A stretch of DNA of 64,000 nucleotides from Eikenella exigua (GTDB taxonomy: Bacteria > Pseudomonadota > Gammaproteobacteria > Burkholderiales > Neisseriaceae), in NCBI RefSeq assembly GCF_008805035.1, contig NZ_CP038018.1:62001-126000 (forward strand), in the 5' to 3' direction. The notes beneath the pieces are model-generated. The model worked only from the letters and a program-made list of their open reading frames with translations, had not been told where the DNA came from and made no database searches. The position numbers and the translations under genes are program-made. Each line of letters begins with the position of its first letter. The stretch's first letter is position 1. Below, in pieces: positions 9,648-16,362 of the stretch.

Positions 9648-10004
9648 ATGACTATCTGCCACCATCTCCCCACCGCACGCTATTCTGAAGCTGTGATAGC
9701 CAACGGTTTCGTTTTCCTCTCTGGCCAAGTACCTGCCAACCCCGAAGCCGATATCGAAGCGCAAACCGCCGATGTGCTTGCGCAAATCGACCGGATTCTG
9801 GCCGACTGCGGCTCAGACAAGGCACATATCTGCGAAGCGGTAATCTATTTGCCCGATATGGCTGACTACGCGGGCATGAACCGTGTTTGGGATGCCTGGG
9901 TAGCCCCTGGCAAAGCCCCCGCCCGCGCCTGCGTACAAGCCGCATTAGCAGATGCAGGCTGGAAAGTGGAAATCAAGATTACGGCTTTGCAGCGCACGGC
10001 ATGA
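9648..10004 (+). CDS. RidA/YjgF-family protein
   Basis: 118 residues, the full length of a RidA-like domain. RidA proteins hydrolyse reactive enamine/imine intermediates released by PLP enzymes; other members differ in function. Visible signatures are FVFLSGQVPANPEADIEAQT (residues 22-41) and the C-terminal PARACVQAAL with the conserved Arg that binds the substrate carboxylate, followed by VEIKITALQ. A strong ribosome site (AAAGAAAGGA) precedes ATG. The RidA-specific subgroup motif is only partly kept, so true imine deaminase activity is likely but not certain. Confidence 0.85.
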   Translation: MTICHHLPTARYSEAVIANGFVFLSGQVPANPEADIEAQTADVLAQIDRILADCGSDKAHICEAVIYLPDMADYAGMNRVWDAWVAPGKAPARACVQAALADAGWKVEIKITALQRTA

Positions 10005-10048
10005 CAGGCAGTGGCCTTCTGCCGTACAATCCGCGCCGTTTCTTTATT

Positions 10049-10076
10049 ATATAGCTAAAGCACTTAATTTCTTTTT
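10049..10076. repeat. Half copy of the TATAGCTAAAGC element
   Basis: TATATAGCTAAAGC followed by TTAATTTCTTTT matches one arm of the hairpin element at 14815-14883. It lies about 70 bp upstream of lptF and may carry promoter elements for it. Confidence 0.4.
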
Positions 10077-10147
10077 ACAACAGTGGTTCGCCTTGTATGA
10101 AAGAATGTGCTTCAGACCACCTGAAATCGGCACAACTACGGAACGAT

Positions 10148-11260
10148 ATGGTTTATCAAAGAAAATTTATTAAAGAAGTGTCGCAAACGGCGGTGGGCGT
10201 ATTCGTACTGCTCTTGGCTACGCTGGTGGTGGTGCAGGCGGTGAAACTGTTGGGCGGTGCAGCCGGCGGCAAGGTGGCGGCGGATGCAGTGGCCACGCTG
10301 GTGGCGTTTTGGACGGTGGCGCTGATGCCCATCGTGCTCATCCTCACGGCCTACATCAGCGCGCTCACGGTATTTTCCCGCTATTGGCGCGACAGCGAAA
10401 TGACGGTTTGGCTTTCTTCCGGCCTCTCCCTCTACGGCTGGATTAAGCCGCTGATGGCTTTTGCCGTGCCTTTCGCCCTGCTCACGGCGCTGGTGTCGAT
10501 GCTGGTGATGCCGTGGGCGGATGCGCGTAGCCACGAGTTTGCCGAGGTGCTAAAGCAGCGGCAGGATACTTCCATGGTGCGCCCGGGGGTGTTTCAGGAA
10601 TTCGGCAGCAGCACACCGCGCGTGTATTTTGTGGAAAAATTCGATGCGGGCAGTGGTGATGCAGCCAATCTGTTTATCCGCGAGCAAAACGCGCAGGGGC
10701 GCGACACGCTGATTACCGCCGAGCGCGGCCGTTTTGCCGAAGCAGGCAATAAGCGTACGCTGGAATTGTTTAACGGCCGCCGCTACAGCGGCACACCCGG
10801 CATGGCGGATTACGACGAAGTATCGTTTGAGCGGCTGCATTTGGTGGTGGGCACCGCGCCCAAGCTGGTGCAGCGCGATATTCACCGCCGTACCGTGCCC
10901 ACCGCCAAACTGTGGGGCAATACCAACCCAGAGTTGCGCGGCGAATTAATGTGGCGTATCACCATGCCGGTGAGTGTGCTGATTTTGGCGCTGTTGGCGC
11001 TACCACTTTCATATATGGATAACCGCAGCGGCCGCAGCTACAGCCTCTTAATCGCCATCGGCATGTTTCTGCTCTATCAGAACGGCCTCACGCTGGTGCG
11101 CGATGGCATCAGCAGCGGCAAGATTCCGCTGTGGCCGGGTTTGATTGTGCCGCATCTCTTGATGCTGATGCTAGCCGTATTACTGCTGCGTGTACGCAGC
11201 CAGCCTTCACGGCCATTTTGGCAGGCCTTGCGCCTGGCCTTAGGAGGCAAGCCGGCATGA
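10148..11260 (+). CDS. lptF: LPS export permease LptF
   Basis: 370 residues. ATG 10148 is chosen because the protein then begins MVYQRKFIKEVSQTAVGVF, the usual LptF start; an upstream in-frame ATG at 10097 would add 17 atypical residues. LptF with LptG and the LptB ATPase forms the inner-membrane ABC complex that extracts LPS and pushes it along the Lpt bridge. It has three N-terminal membrane spans, a periplasmic beta-jellyroll region (about residues 125-255) and three C-terminal spans. The stop overlaps the lptG start (ATGA), showing translational coupling. Confidence 0.92.
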   Translation: MVYQRKFIKEVSQTAVGVFVLLLATLVVVQAVKLLGGAAGGKVAADAVATLVAFWTVALMPIVLILTAYISALTVFSRYWRDSEMTVWLSSGLSLYGWIKPLMAFAVPFALLTALVSMLVMPWADARSHEFAEVLKQRQDTSMVRPGVFQEFGSSTPRVYFVEKFDAGSGDAANLFIREQNAQGRDTLITAERGRFAEAGNKRTLELFNGRRYSGTPGMADYDEVSFERLHLVVGTAPKLVQRDIHRRTVPTAKLWGNTNPELRGELMWRITMPVSVLILALLALPLSYMDNRSGRSYSLLIAIGMFLLYQNGLTLVRDGISSGKIPLWPGLIVPHLLMLMLAVLLLRVRSQPSRPFWQALRLALGGKPA

Positions 11261-12327
11261 AACTGCTCACCCGTTATCTGATCCGCCGTTTGGGCACGGC
11301 CACGCTGTATGCGCTCTTGGCCTTAGTGGCGCTGTTTTCGTTTTTTGAAGTGATTAATGCCGTGGACGACGTGGGCAACGGCAACTACACCGTGCTCACC
11401 CTGATTCTGTATGTGGGCATGCGCCTGTTCGGGCATATGTATACCCTGCTGCCACTGGCTGTGCTCATCGGCTGCCTGGCCGCCTTGAGCCAGCTCGCCT
11501 CCGCCAGCGAATGGACGGTTATCCGCACCAGCGGCGCTCCGCTCAAGCGCATCATTGCCACTGTGGCTTCGGTGGGCTTGCTGGCCGGGCTGCTCGGCGT
11601 GGCTTTGGGCGAATGGGTTGCCCCCTATATGGAGCAACGCGCCGAACGGCTGCGTCTGTACGCCGTGCAGCAAACCGTGAGCCTGGGTAGCAGCGGCCTG
11701 TGGTTTCGGCAGGGCAGCGACAACATCAACGTGCGTGAAATGCTGCCCGACGGCCGCCTGCTGGGCATCCGCATCTACCGCTACAACCAACACGCTGCGC
11801 TGGAATCCGCCTGGCAGGCAGACGAAGGCCGCGTAAACGGCAACGACACTTGGACGCTCAAACAGGTGGCGCGCACCCATATTGCCGCCGAGCGCACCCA
11901 AACCGAACGGCTTGCCAGCGCCGAATGGCCAAGCGATGTGGGCGTGGAGCTGCTCGGCGTACTTTTGGTAAACGCCGACCAAATGTCGGCCCGCAGCTTG
12001 AAAATGTATATCGACCACCTGCAAAGCAACGGCCAGCAAACCGCCGCCTATGCCACCGCCTGGTGGCGCAAACTGCTCTACCCGCTGATTTGCACGGTAA
12101 TGGCCTTGGTGGCTCTTGCTTTCACCCCGCAAAGCTCGCGCCACGGCAACATCGGCGTGCGCCTGTTCCTCGGCATCTGCCTGGGCCTCGCCTTCCACTT
12201 CGCCGGCCTGCTATCCGGCTACGTTGCCCAACTCTCCAGCATGCCGCCCTTCGGTGCCGCCATCCTGCCTGGCACGGTGTTTGCCGTTGTCGCCGTCTGG
12301 CTGATTAGGCGGCAGGAAGTGCGCTGA
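11257..12327 (+). CDS. lptG: LPS export permease LptG
   Basis: 356 residues from the ATG that overlaps the lptF stop. The start MKLLTRYLIRRLGTATLYAL is the usual LptG N-terminus. The layout is the same as LptF: three N-terminal spans, a periplasmic jellyroll domain (roughly residues 130-250) and three C-terminal spans, ending in RRQEVR. It pairs with LptF as the second half of the LPS-extracting permease. Together with waaA and waaF this shows that the organism makes and exports LPS/LOS. Confidence 0.92.
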   Translation: MKLLTRYLIRRLGTATLYALLALVALFSFFEVINAVDDVGNGNYTVLTLILYVGMRLFGHMYTLLPLAVLIGCLAALSQLASASEWTVIRTSGAPLKRIIATVASVGLLAGLLGVALGEWVAPYMEQRAERLRLYAVQQTVSLGSSGLWFRQGSDNINVREMLPDGRLLGIRIYRYNQHAALESAWQADEGRVNGNDTWTLKQVARTHIAAERTQTERLASAEWPSDVGVELLGVLLVNADQMSARSLKMYIDHLQSNGQQTAAYATAWWRKLLYPLICTVMALVALAFTPQSSRHGNIGVRLFLGICLGLAFHFAGLLSGYVAQLSSMPPFGAAILPGTVFAVVAVWLIRRQEVR

Positions 12328-12329
12328 GA

Positions 12330-12400
12330 AAGGCTGCCTAAAAACGAGGCTTTGGCGCAGACAAGGTGGAGTTTCTGCGAAGCTAAATTTTCAGGTAGCC
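12330..12400. repeat. DUS-flanked repeat unit
   Basis: 71-bp unit downstream of lptG: AGGCTGCCTAAAAACGAGG at the left, GTTTCTGCGAAGCTAA in the middle, and TTTTCAGGTAGCC at the right. It is one of at least four clear copies. A further DUS pair follows at 12415-12455. Confidence 0.6.
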
Positions 12401-12484
12401 CTACAACAGCAAAAGGCTACCTGAAAATAGGATGAGGGAGCCTTCAGGTAGCCTATCCAACCATAAAGCAATCAAGGAGAAACC

Positions 12485-13105
12485 ATGTTTACAGGAATCG
12501 TACAAGGCTTGGGTGAAGTACTGGCCGTGGATCAGCGTGCGCCCGATTTCCGCAGCCACACCGTGCGCCTGCCCGAGGGCGCGGATGCCGATTTGCGTGT
12601 GGGCGCATCGGTGGCGCACAACGGCTGCTGCCTCACCATTACCCGCATACACGAAAACGGCGCAGCGGATTTCGACCTGATGGGCGAAACGCTGGCCAAA
12701 ACCAATTTGGGCGCATTGCAGCCGGGCGACAAGGTAAACATCGAGCGTGCCGCCCGCTTCGGTGACGAAATCGGCGGCCACAGCATGAGCGGCCACATCA
12801 CGGCCACCGCCGAAATCAGCCGCATCGAACCCCACGGCTTGAACCGTACCGTGTGGTTTAGGCTACCTGAAAATCTGAAAGGTTATGTATTTTCAAAAGG
12901 ATTCATAGGTTTGGATGGTTGCAGCCTCACCATCGGCACGGTAACCGACAGCGAATTTAATGTCCACCTAATCCCCGAAACCTTGAGCCGCACGCTGTTT
13001 GGCAGCCGCCAGGCGGGCGAGCGGGTGAATGTGGAAATCGATCCGCAAACGCAGGTGATTGTAGACACCGTGGCGCGGATTCTGGCGGAGAGGGCAAAGG
13101 CATGA
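12485..13105 (+). CDS. ribE: Riboflavin synthase, alpha chain
   Basis: 206 residues. The enzyme converts two molecules of 6,7-dimethyl-8-ribityllumazine to riboflavin plus a pyrimidine. It starts with the signature MFTGIVQGLGEV and contains two tandem lumazine-binding barrels (about residues 1-97 and 98-200). The second repeat has FIGLDGCSLTIG, matching VAHNGCCLTIT in the first. ATG is preceded by AAGGAGAAACC, an excellent ribosome site. A DUS lies inside at about 12861, encoding RLPEN. The stop overlaps the next gene (ATGATG), so the two are coupled. No FMN riboswitch is evident in the short upstream region. Confidence 0.93.
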   Translation: MFTGIVQGLGEVLAVDQRAPDFRSHTVRLPEGADADLRVGASVAHNGCCLTITRIHENGAADFDLMGETLAKTNLGALQPGDKVNIERAARFGDEIGGHSMSGHITATAEISRIEPHGLNRTVWFRLPENLKGYVFSKGFIGLDGCSLTIGTVTDSEFNVHLIPETLSRTLFGSRQAGERVNVEIDPQTQVIVDTVARILAERAKA

Positions 13106-13710
13106 TGCCGCTTCCGCCGCAAGTGCCGCGCCGGGGCGGCGGAATCAGCCGCCGTGTGGCGGCCGCTTTGCTCCGGCTGTTGGGCTGGCGCATAGCCGGC
13201 AGCGTGCCGGATGTGGCCAAATGCGTGGTGGTGGCTGTGCCGCACACGTCGAATTTCGACGGGCTGTATGTGCTGCCCGCCATGCTGGCCTTAGATTTGA
13301 AAATGAGCATCTTCGGCAAGAAAAGCCTATTTGCCGTGCCCGGCTTGGCAGCGTTTTTGCGCTGGGCTGGCGTGATGCCGCTGGATAGAGAGCGCGCCGG
13401 CGGCGTGGTGGACGAGGCCGTGGCCGCCTTCCACCGCAGCGAGCAGCTGTTTCTCGGCATTTCGCCGGAAGGCACGCGCTACGCCGCGCCCAAATGGAAA
13501 AGCGGCTACTGGCGGATTGCCCGCGGCGCCGGTGTGCCGGTATTGCCGGTGGCGATCGACTACGGGCGGCGCGAAGTGCGCTTCCTGCCGCTGTTTACCC
13601 CCACCGATGATATGGTCGCCGACCACGCCGCCCTGGCCGCGCTGTTTCGCGGTATCGAGCCGCGCCATAAGAAGCGTTTGTCTCTACCTCTGCGTGAAAA
13701 CCAAACTTAG
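13102..13710 (+). CDS. Lysophospholipid acyltransferase-family protein
   Basis: 202 residues of the PlsC-type acyltransferase superfamily. Motif I is HTSNFD (H-x4-D, near residue 49), the catalytic pair; motif III-like SPEGTR lies near residue 117, followed by WKSGYWRIARGAGVPVLPVAI. These are the acyl-acceptor binding elements. There is no N-terminal membrane span beyond a weak hydrophobic stretch. It overlaps ribE by 4 bases, though no functional link to riboflavin is known. Short members with this exact pattern are often annotated as 1-acylglycerol-3-phosphate acyltransferase, but the actual acceptor is uncertain. Confidence 0.85.
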   Translation: MMPLPPQVPRRGGGISRRVAAALLRLLGWRIAGSVPDVAKCVVVAVPHTSNFDGLYVLPAMLALDLKMSIFGKKSLFAVPGLAAFLRWAGVMPLDRERAGGVVDEAVAAFHRSEQLFLGISPEGTRYAAPKWKSGYWRIARGAGVPVLPVAIDYGRREVRFLPLFTPTDDMVADHAALAALFRGIEPRHKKRLSLPLRENQT

Positions 13711-13716
13711 CCGAGG

Positions 13717-13784
13717 TAATTATTTTCTTATACAAGGCAGTAAGCTAACACAGTAGTGAAGAAATAATTGCTTTAGCTATAGCC
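13717..13784. repeat. Degenerate hairpin MITE (TATAGCTAAAGC family)
   Basis: The right arm, AGAAATAATTGCTTTAGCTATA reduced here to its key part GCTTTAGCTATA, is intact. The left arm begins at TAATTATTTTCTT and has lost its outer end. The centre holds ACAAGGCAGT. The element sits between the acyltransferase gene and trmJ and ends 14 bases before the trmJ start. Confidence 0.55.
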
Positions 13785-13797
13785 GAAACCAAGTGAT

Positions 13798-14604
13798 ATG
13801 ACAGACACCCCCACCGTTCCCGATGATCTGCGCCACATTCATGTGGTGCTCACCCGCACCAGTCATCCTAGCAACATCGGCGCCGCTGCCCGCGCTATGA
13901 AAACCATGGGCTTGAGCCGCCTCACCCTGGTCGCGCCCAACCTGATGGCCACGCCGATGACCCCCGAGCCGCCCACTTTCGATGCCGCCCAGGCTGCCAC
14001 GTTCCGGCTGCCGGAAGAAAGCTTCATCCTCGCTTCCGGCGCGCGCGACGTGCTGGAACAGGCGCGAATTGTGGCCACCCTGGACGAAGCGCTGGCCGAC
14101 ACCGTATTGAGCTGTGCCCTCACCAGCCGCCGCCGCGAACTCTCCGCCCCGCTACACACCCCGCGCGAACTCGTGCCCGAGCTATTACAGGCCGCGCAGC
14201 AAGGGTTTCAGGTAGCCCTCGTATTCGGCAACGAAACCTTCGGCCTGAACATCGACGAAGTGCAGCGCTGCAACCGCCTGCTCACCATCAGCGGCAATCC
14301 CGCCTATTTCTCGCTCAACCTCGCCCAGGCCGTGCAAGTGGTGTGCTACGAAATTTTCAGCCAAACCGGCATCGGCATGAGCCAGCTGCAACAGGCACAC
14401 ACGCCCGCTACACAAAGCCAAACACGCGGCATGGTGGACCACTTGGAGCAAATCATTGAGCAAACCGGCTTTGCCAACCGCCGCAACCAAGAACGCATGA
14501 TGCGCCGCCTGCACAGCCTCTTCGACCGCGCCTCCCCCAGCCGCGAAGACATCGACCTGCTGCGCGGCCTGTGGAACAGGATTTTGCAGCAGCTGAGGGA
14601 TTAA
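13798..14604 (+). CDS. trmJ: tRNA (cytidine/uridine-2'-O-)-methyltransferase TrmJ
   Basis: 268 residues of the SPOUT methyltransferase superfamily. TrmJ methylates the 2'-OH of nucleotide 32 in the anticodon loop. Motif 1 is NIGAAARAMKTMGLSRLTLV (about residues 25-45). The deep-knot SAM site follows: LVFGNETFGL (about 141-150) and SLNLAQAVQVVCYEI (about 175-189). A C-terminal helical extension (about 215-268) matches the E. coli TrmJ dimer extension. The start lies close behind a MITE copy and no strong Shine-Dalgarno is visible. IscR-type regulation as in E. coli is not applicable, since isc genes are absent here. Confidence 0.9.
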   Translation: MTDTPTVPDDLRHIHVVLTRTSHPSNIGAAARAMKTMGLSRLTLVAPNLMATPMTPEPPTFDAAQAATFRLPEESFILASGARDVLEQARIVATLDEALADTVLSCALTSRRRELSAPLHTPRELVPELLQAAQQGFQVALVFGNETFGLNIDEVQRCNRLLTISGNPAYFSLNLAQAVQVVCYEIFSQTGIGMSQLQQAHTPATQSQTRGMVDHLEQIIEQTGFANRRNQERMMRRLHSLFDRASPSREDIDLLRGLWNRILQQLRD

Positions 14605-14618
14605 GGGCAGGGAAGGGG

Positions 14619-14649
14619 AAGGCTACCTGAAAGTTTCAGGTAAACTTCC
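14619..14649. terminator. DUS inverted-repeat terminator of trmJ
   Basis: AAGGCTACCTGAAA and TTTCAGGTAAACTT form a short imperfect hairpin directly after the trmJ stop. Confidence 0.55.
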
Positions 14650-14667
14650 ATCTTGTGTAGTCGTTCC

Positions 14668-14755
14668 CAATAGGGATGAGACAAGGTGGCGAGCTGTAGA
14701 TGGTATAAGTATAAATAGTACGGCAAGGTGAGTCAAAGCCGTATCACCCCTATTA
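14668..14755. repeat. Correia-like repeat element
   Basis: An 88-bp unit with imperfect inverted ends (CAATAGGGATGA and TCACCCCTATT). The interior ACAAGGTGGCGAGC, AAATAGTACGGCAAGG and GAGTCAAAGCCGTA closely follows the order of blocks in the neisserial Correia repeat (ACAAGGCGACGAAGC, AAATAGTACGGCAAGG, GAGGCAACGCCGTA). The terminal repeats differ from the classic TATAGTGGATTAA. A half copy is at 58234. Confidence 0.65.
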
Positions 14756-14814
14756 TGGAAGGCTGTAAAAAACCTTGAATTGCCAGGGGATAACACTTAT
14801 CATTGCCACCCTTG

Positions 14815-14883
14815 TAGCTGAAGCAATTATTTCTTCCTAACAAGGCGAGTCAACGTAGCAGGAAGAAATAATTGCTTCAGCTA
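14815..14883. repeat. Hairpin MITE with perfect 24-bp arms
   Basis: Arms 14815-14838 and 14860-14883 are perfect inverted copies (start TAGCTGAAGCAATTATTTC), with a 21-nt loop containing ACAAGGCGAGTCAACG. The loop again recalls the Correia interior. The element ends 31 bases before the sodA start, so the hairpin could lie in the sodA leader or block read-through into it. Confidence 0.75.
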
Positions 14884-14914
14884 TGCAAAACACATCTGAA
14901 AAAGGAAACAAATT

Positions 14915-15538
14915 ATGGCATACCAACTGCCCGAACTACCCTATGCTTATGACGCGCTGGAGCCACATTTCGATACGCAAACCATGGAAATCCACCACAG
15001 CAAGCACCATCAGGCCTATGTAAATAATGCCAATGCCGTGTTGGCCAAACTGCCCGAGTGGGAAAAACTGTCCGCCGAAGAGCTGATTGCCCGCCTTGCC
15101 GAGCTGCCCGAAAACGTGCGTACTCCTCTGCGTAACAATGCCGGTGGTCACGCCAACCACAGCCTGTTTTGGCAAATCCTGAAAACCGGTACCACTCTGC
15201 AAGGCAAGCTCAAAGCCGCCATCGAGCGTGATTTCGGCAGCGTGGAAGCTTTCCAGGCCGAGTTTGAAAAAGCTGCTGCTACCCGTTTTGGCTCTGGTTG
15301 GGCTTGGCTGGTATATGAAAACGGCAAGCTCAAAGCCGTTTCCACTGCCAACCAAGACTCCCCGCTGATGGGACAGGCCGTATCCGGTGTGTCCGGCTAC
15401 CCGATTATCGGCTTGGATGTGTGGGAACACGCCTACTACCTGAAATTCCAAAACCGTCGCCCCGACTACATCAAAGCCTTCTGGCAAGTAGTAAACTGGG
15501 ACGAAGCCGCCCGCCGTTTTGAAAGCGTGGCTGCTTAA
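14915..15538 (+). CDS. sodA: Superoxide dismutase, Mn type (SodA-like)
   Basis: 207 residues. Dismutates superoxide to oxygen and hydrogen peroxide in the cytoplasm. Metal ligands are His27 (EIHHSKHHQAY), the His of NHSLFW, and Asp and His of DVWEHAYY. The Gln of TANQDSPLMG and GGHANHSLFW are features of the Mn group; Fe enzymes have Gln earlier and a different segment here. Neisseria SodB is of the Fe type, so this gene marks a difference from that genus. ATG is preceded by AAAAGGAAAC. A MITE lies immediately upstream and a DUS hairpin downstream. Cambialistic metal use cannot be excluded. Confidence 0.9.
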   Translation: MAYQLPELPYAYDALEPHFDTQTMEIHHSKHHQAYVNNANAVLAKLPEWEKLSAEELIARLAELPENVRTPLRNNAGGHANHSLFWQILKTGTTLQGKLKAAIERDFGSVEAFQAEFEKAAATRFGSGWAWLVYENGKLKAVSTANQDSPLMGQAVSGVSGYPIIGLDVWEHAYYLKFQNRRPDYIKAFWQVVNWDEAARRFESVAA

Positions 15539-15557
15539 GTGTCTATCTTTCTGAAAC

Positions 15558-15599
15558 AGGCTACCTGAAAGCCCGTTCGGCATTTTCAGGTAGCCTTTT
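15558..15599. terminator. DUS inverted-repeat terminator of sodA
   Basis: AGGCTACCTGAAA and TTTTCAGGTAGCCTTTT flank a short loop and end in a T run, 20 bases after the sodA stop. Confidence 0.7.
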
Positions 15600-15635
15600 C
15601 CAATTCCAATCACTTAGCAAATACCAATCAATAAA

Positions 15636-15919
15636 ATGGCAACACTCAGCAACGAAGACATCCACTGCTTCAAACAACAAGCCCACCAACTGCGCCCCAC
15701 CGTGCTCATCGGCAAACAAGGGCTCACCGAGGCTGTTATCAAAGAAACCGACACCCGCCTTACCGCCCGCGAGCTGATTAAAGTGCTAGTGGCCGGCGAC
15801 GACAGGCAGGACGCATCGCCATTGCCGAAGCCCTCTGTGCCGCCACCGGCGCCGAACTGGTGCAGCACATCGGCAAACAGCTGGTGTTGTGGCGGCCGAA
15901 GCTCGAAGAAAAAGAGTAG
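15636..15919 (+). pseudogene. yhbY: YhbY-family CRM-domain RNA-binding protein, frameshifted
   Basis: The reading frame starts as a normal YhbY protein (LRPTVLIGKQGLTEAVIKE, then ELIKVLVAGDDRQD). It shifts near 15812, where one base appears to be missing in CAGGACGCATCGCC. In the next frame the rest is intact: RIAIAEALCAATGAELVQHI, then KQLVLWRPKLEEKE and a stop at 15917. Together the two parts make a full-length 94-residue protein. YhbY binds pre-50S subunits. Without the lost base the frame runs on to 15995 with unrelated residues. Either a recent mutation or an assembly error; everything else about the gene looks functional. Confidence 0.85.
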
Positions 15920-16014
15920 GGCGGCTGCACATTTTTTCATGCAGGGCATGCCAAAGCTGTATCGGTGTCGGTTGATTCGTTATTCCACAATATAATCCGA
16001 TTTCAAACAGCATC

Positions 16015-16042
16015 TTGCCAAACCGGCATATTGCAGTATAAT
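16015..16042 (+). promoter_or_regulatory. Promoter of tRNA-Leu
   Basis: TTGCCA (16015-16020) and a consensus TATAAT (16037-16042) with a 16-bp spacer. The tRNA begins 12 bases after the -10 box. Confidence 0.75.
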
Positions 16043-16054
16043 GCCGCCTTTCCC

Positions 16055-16139
16055 GCGGACGTGGCGAAATTGGTAGACGCACCAGATTTAGGTTCTGGCG
16101 CCGAGAGGTGTGAGAGTTCGAGTCTCTCCGTCCGCACCA
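16055..16139 (+). tRNA. tRNA-Leu (anticodon UAG)
   Basis: 85-nt class II tRNA with encoded CCA. The acceptor stem GCGGACG pairs with CGTCCGC. The anticodon stem CCAGA/TCTGG encloses the loop TTTAGGT, giving anticodon UAG, which reads CUA and related leucine codons. A variable arm with GCCGAGAGGTGTGAG is present, as expected for leucine tRNAs. It is the likely attachment site of the integrase gene that follows. Confidence 0.95.
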
Positions 16140-16150
16140 TCTTCACAAAA

Positions 16151-16177
16151 CAGCCCAATTTTTCGGGCTGTTTTTTT
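16151..16177 (+). terminator. Factor-independent terminator of tRNA-Leu
   Basis: CAGCCC and GGGCTG form a stem around AATTTTTC and are followed by seven T. It lies 11 bases after the CCA end. Confidence 0.85.
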
Positions 16178-16180
16178 ACG

Positions 16181-16362
16181 TCTAACGCCATCCAATGCAA
16201 TTAGCCAAATTCAATACAGGCAAGGATTTCAGGCTGATTCAGTCTATCCTTTCCCCTTCCCTATTCAGCTAATCCCGTCTAATGCCGTCTAATTGAATTG
16301 CCCCTTTTGTGGGGGTATGATTGGGGGCATCCAGAAAATACCCTCAAAAATATACCCCCAGA
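16181..16362. promoter_or_regulatory. Candidate integrase arm sites and int leader inverted repeats
   Basis: Repeated short sequences (TAACGCCATCCAATGC, then CCCGTCTAATGCCGTCTAAT) lie before int, and a related block (TAATGCCGTATAACGCCGTA) lies after it at 17643. They look like arm-type integrase binding sites. Immediately before the int start, GGGGGTAT and GGGGGCAT at 16311-16330 are mirrored by ATACCCCC and ATGCCCC at 16351-16368. A hairpin could cover the int start codon. Both readings are inference from repeats. Confidence 0.45.

Noticed and set aside
12400..12484. Possible FMN riboswitch before ribE
   Set aside because: The region is too short and consists of DUS copies; none of the conserved RFN-element blocks is present.
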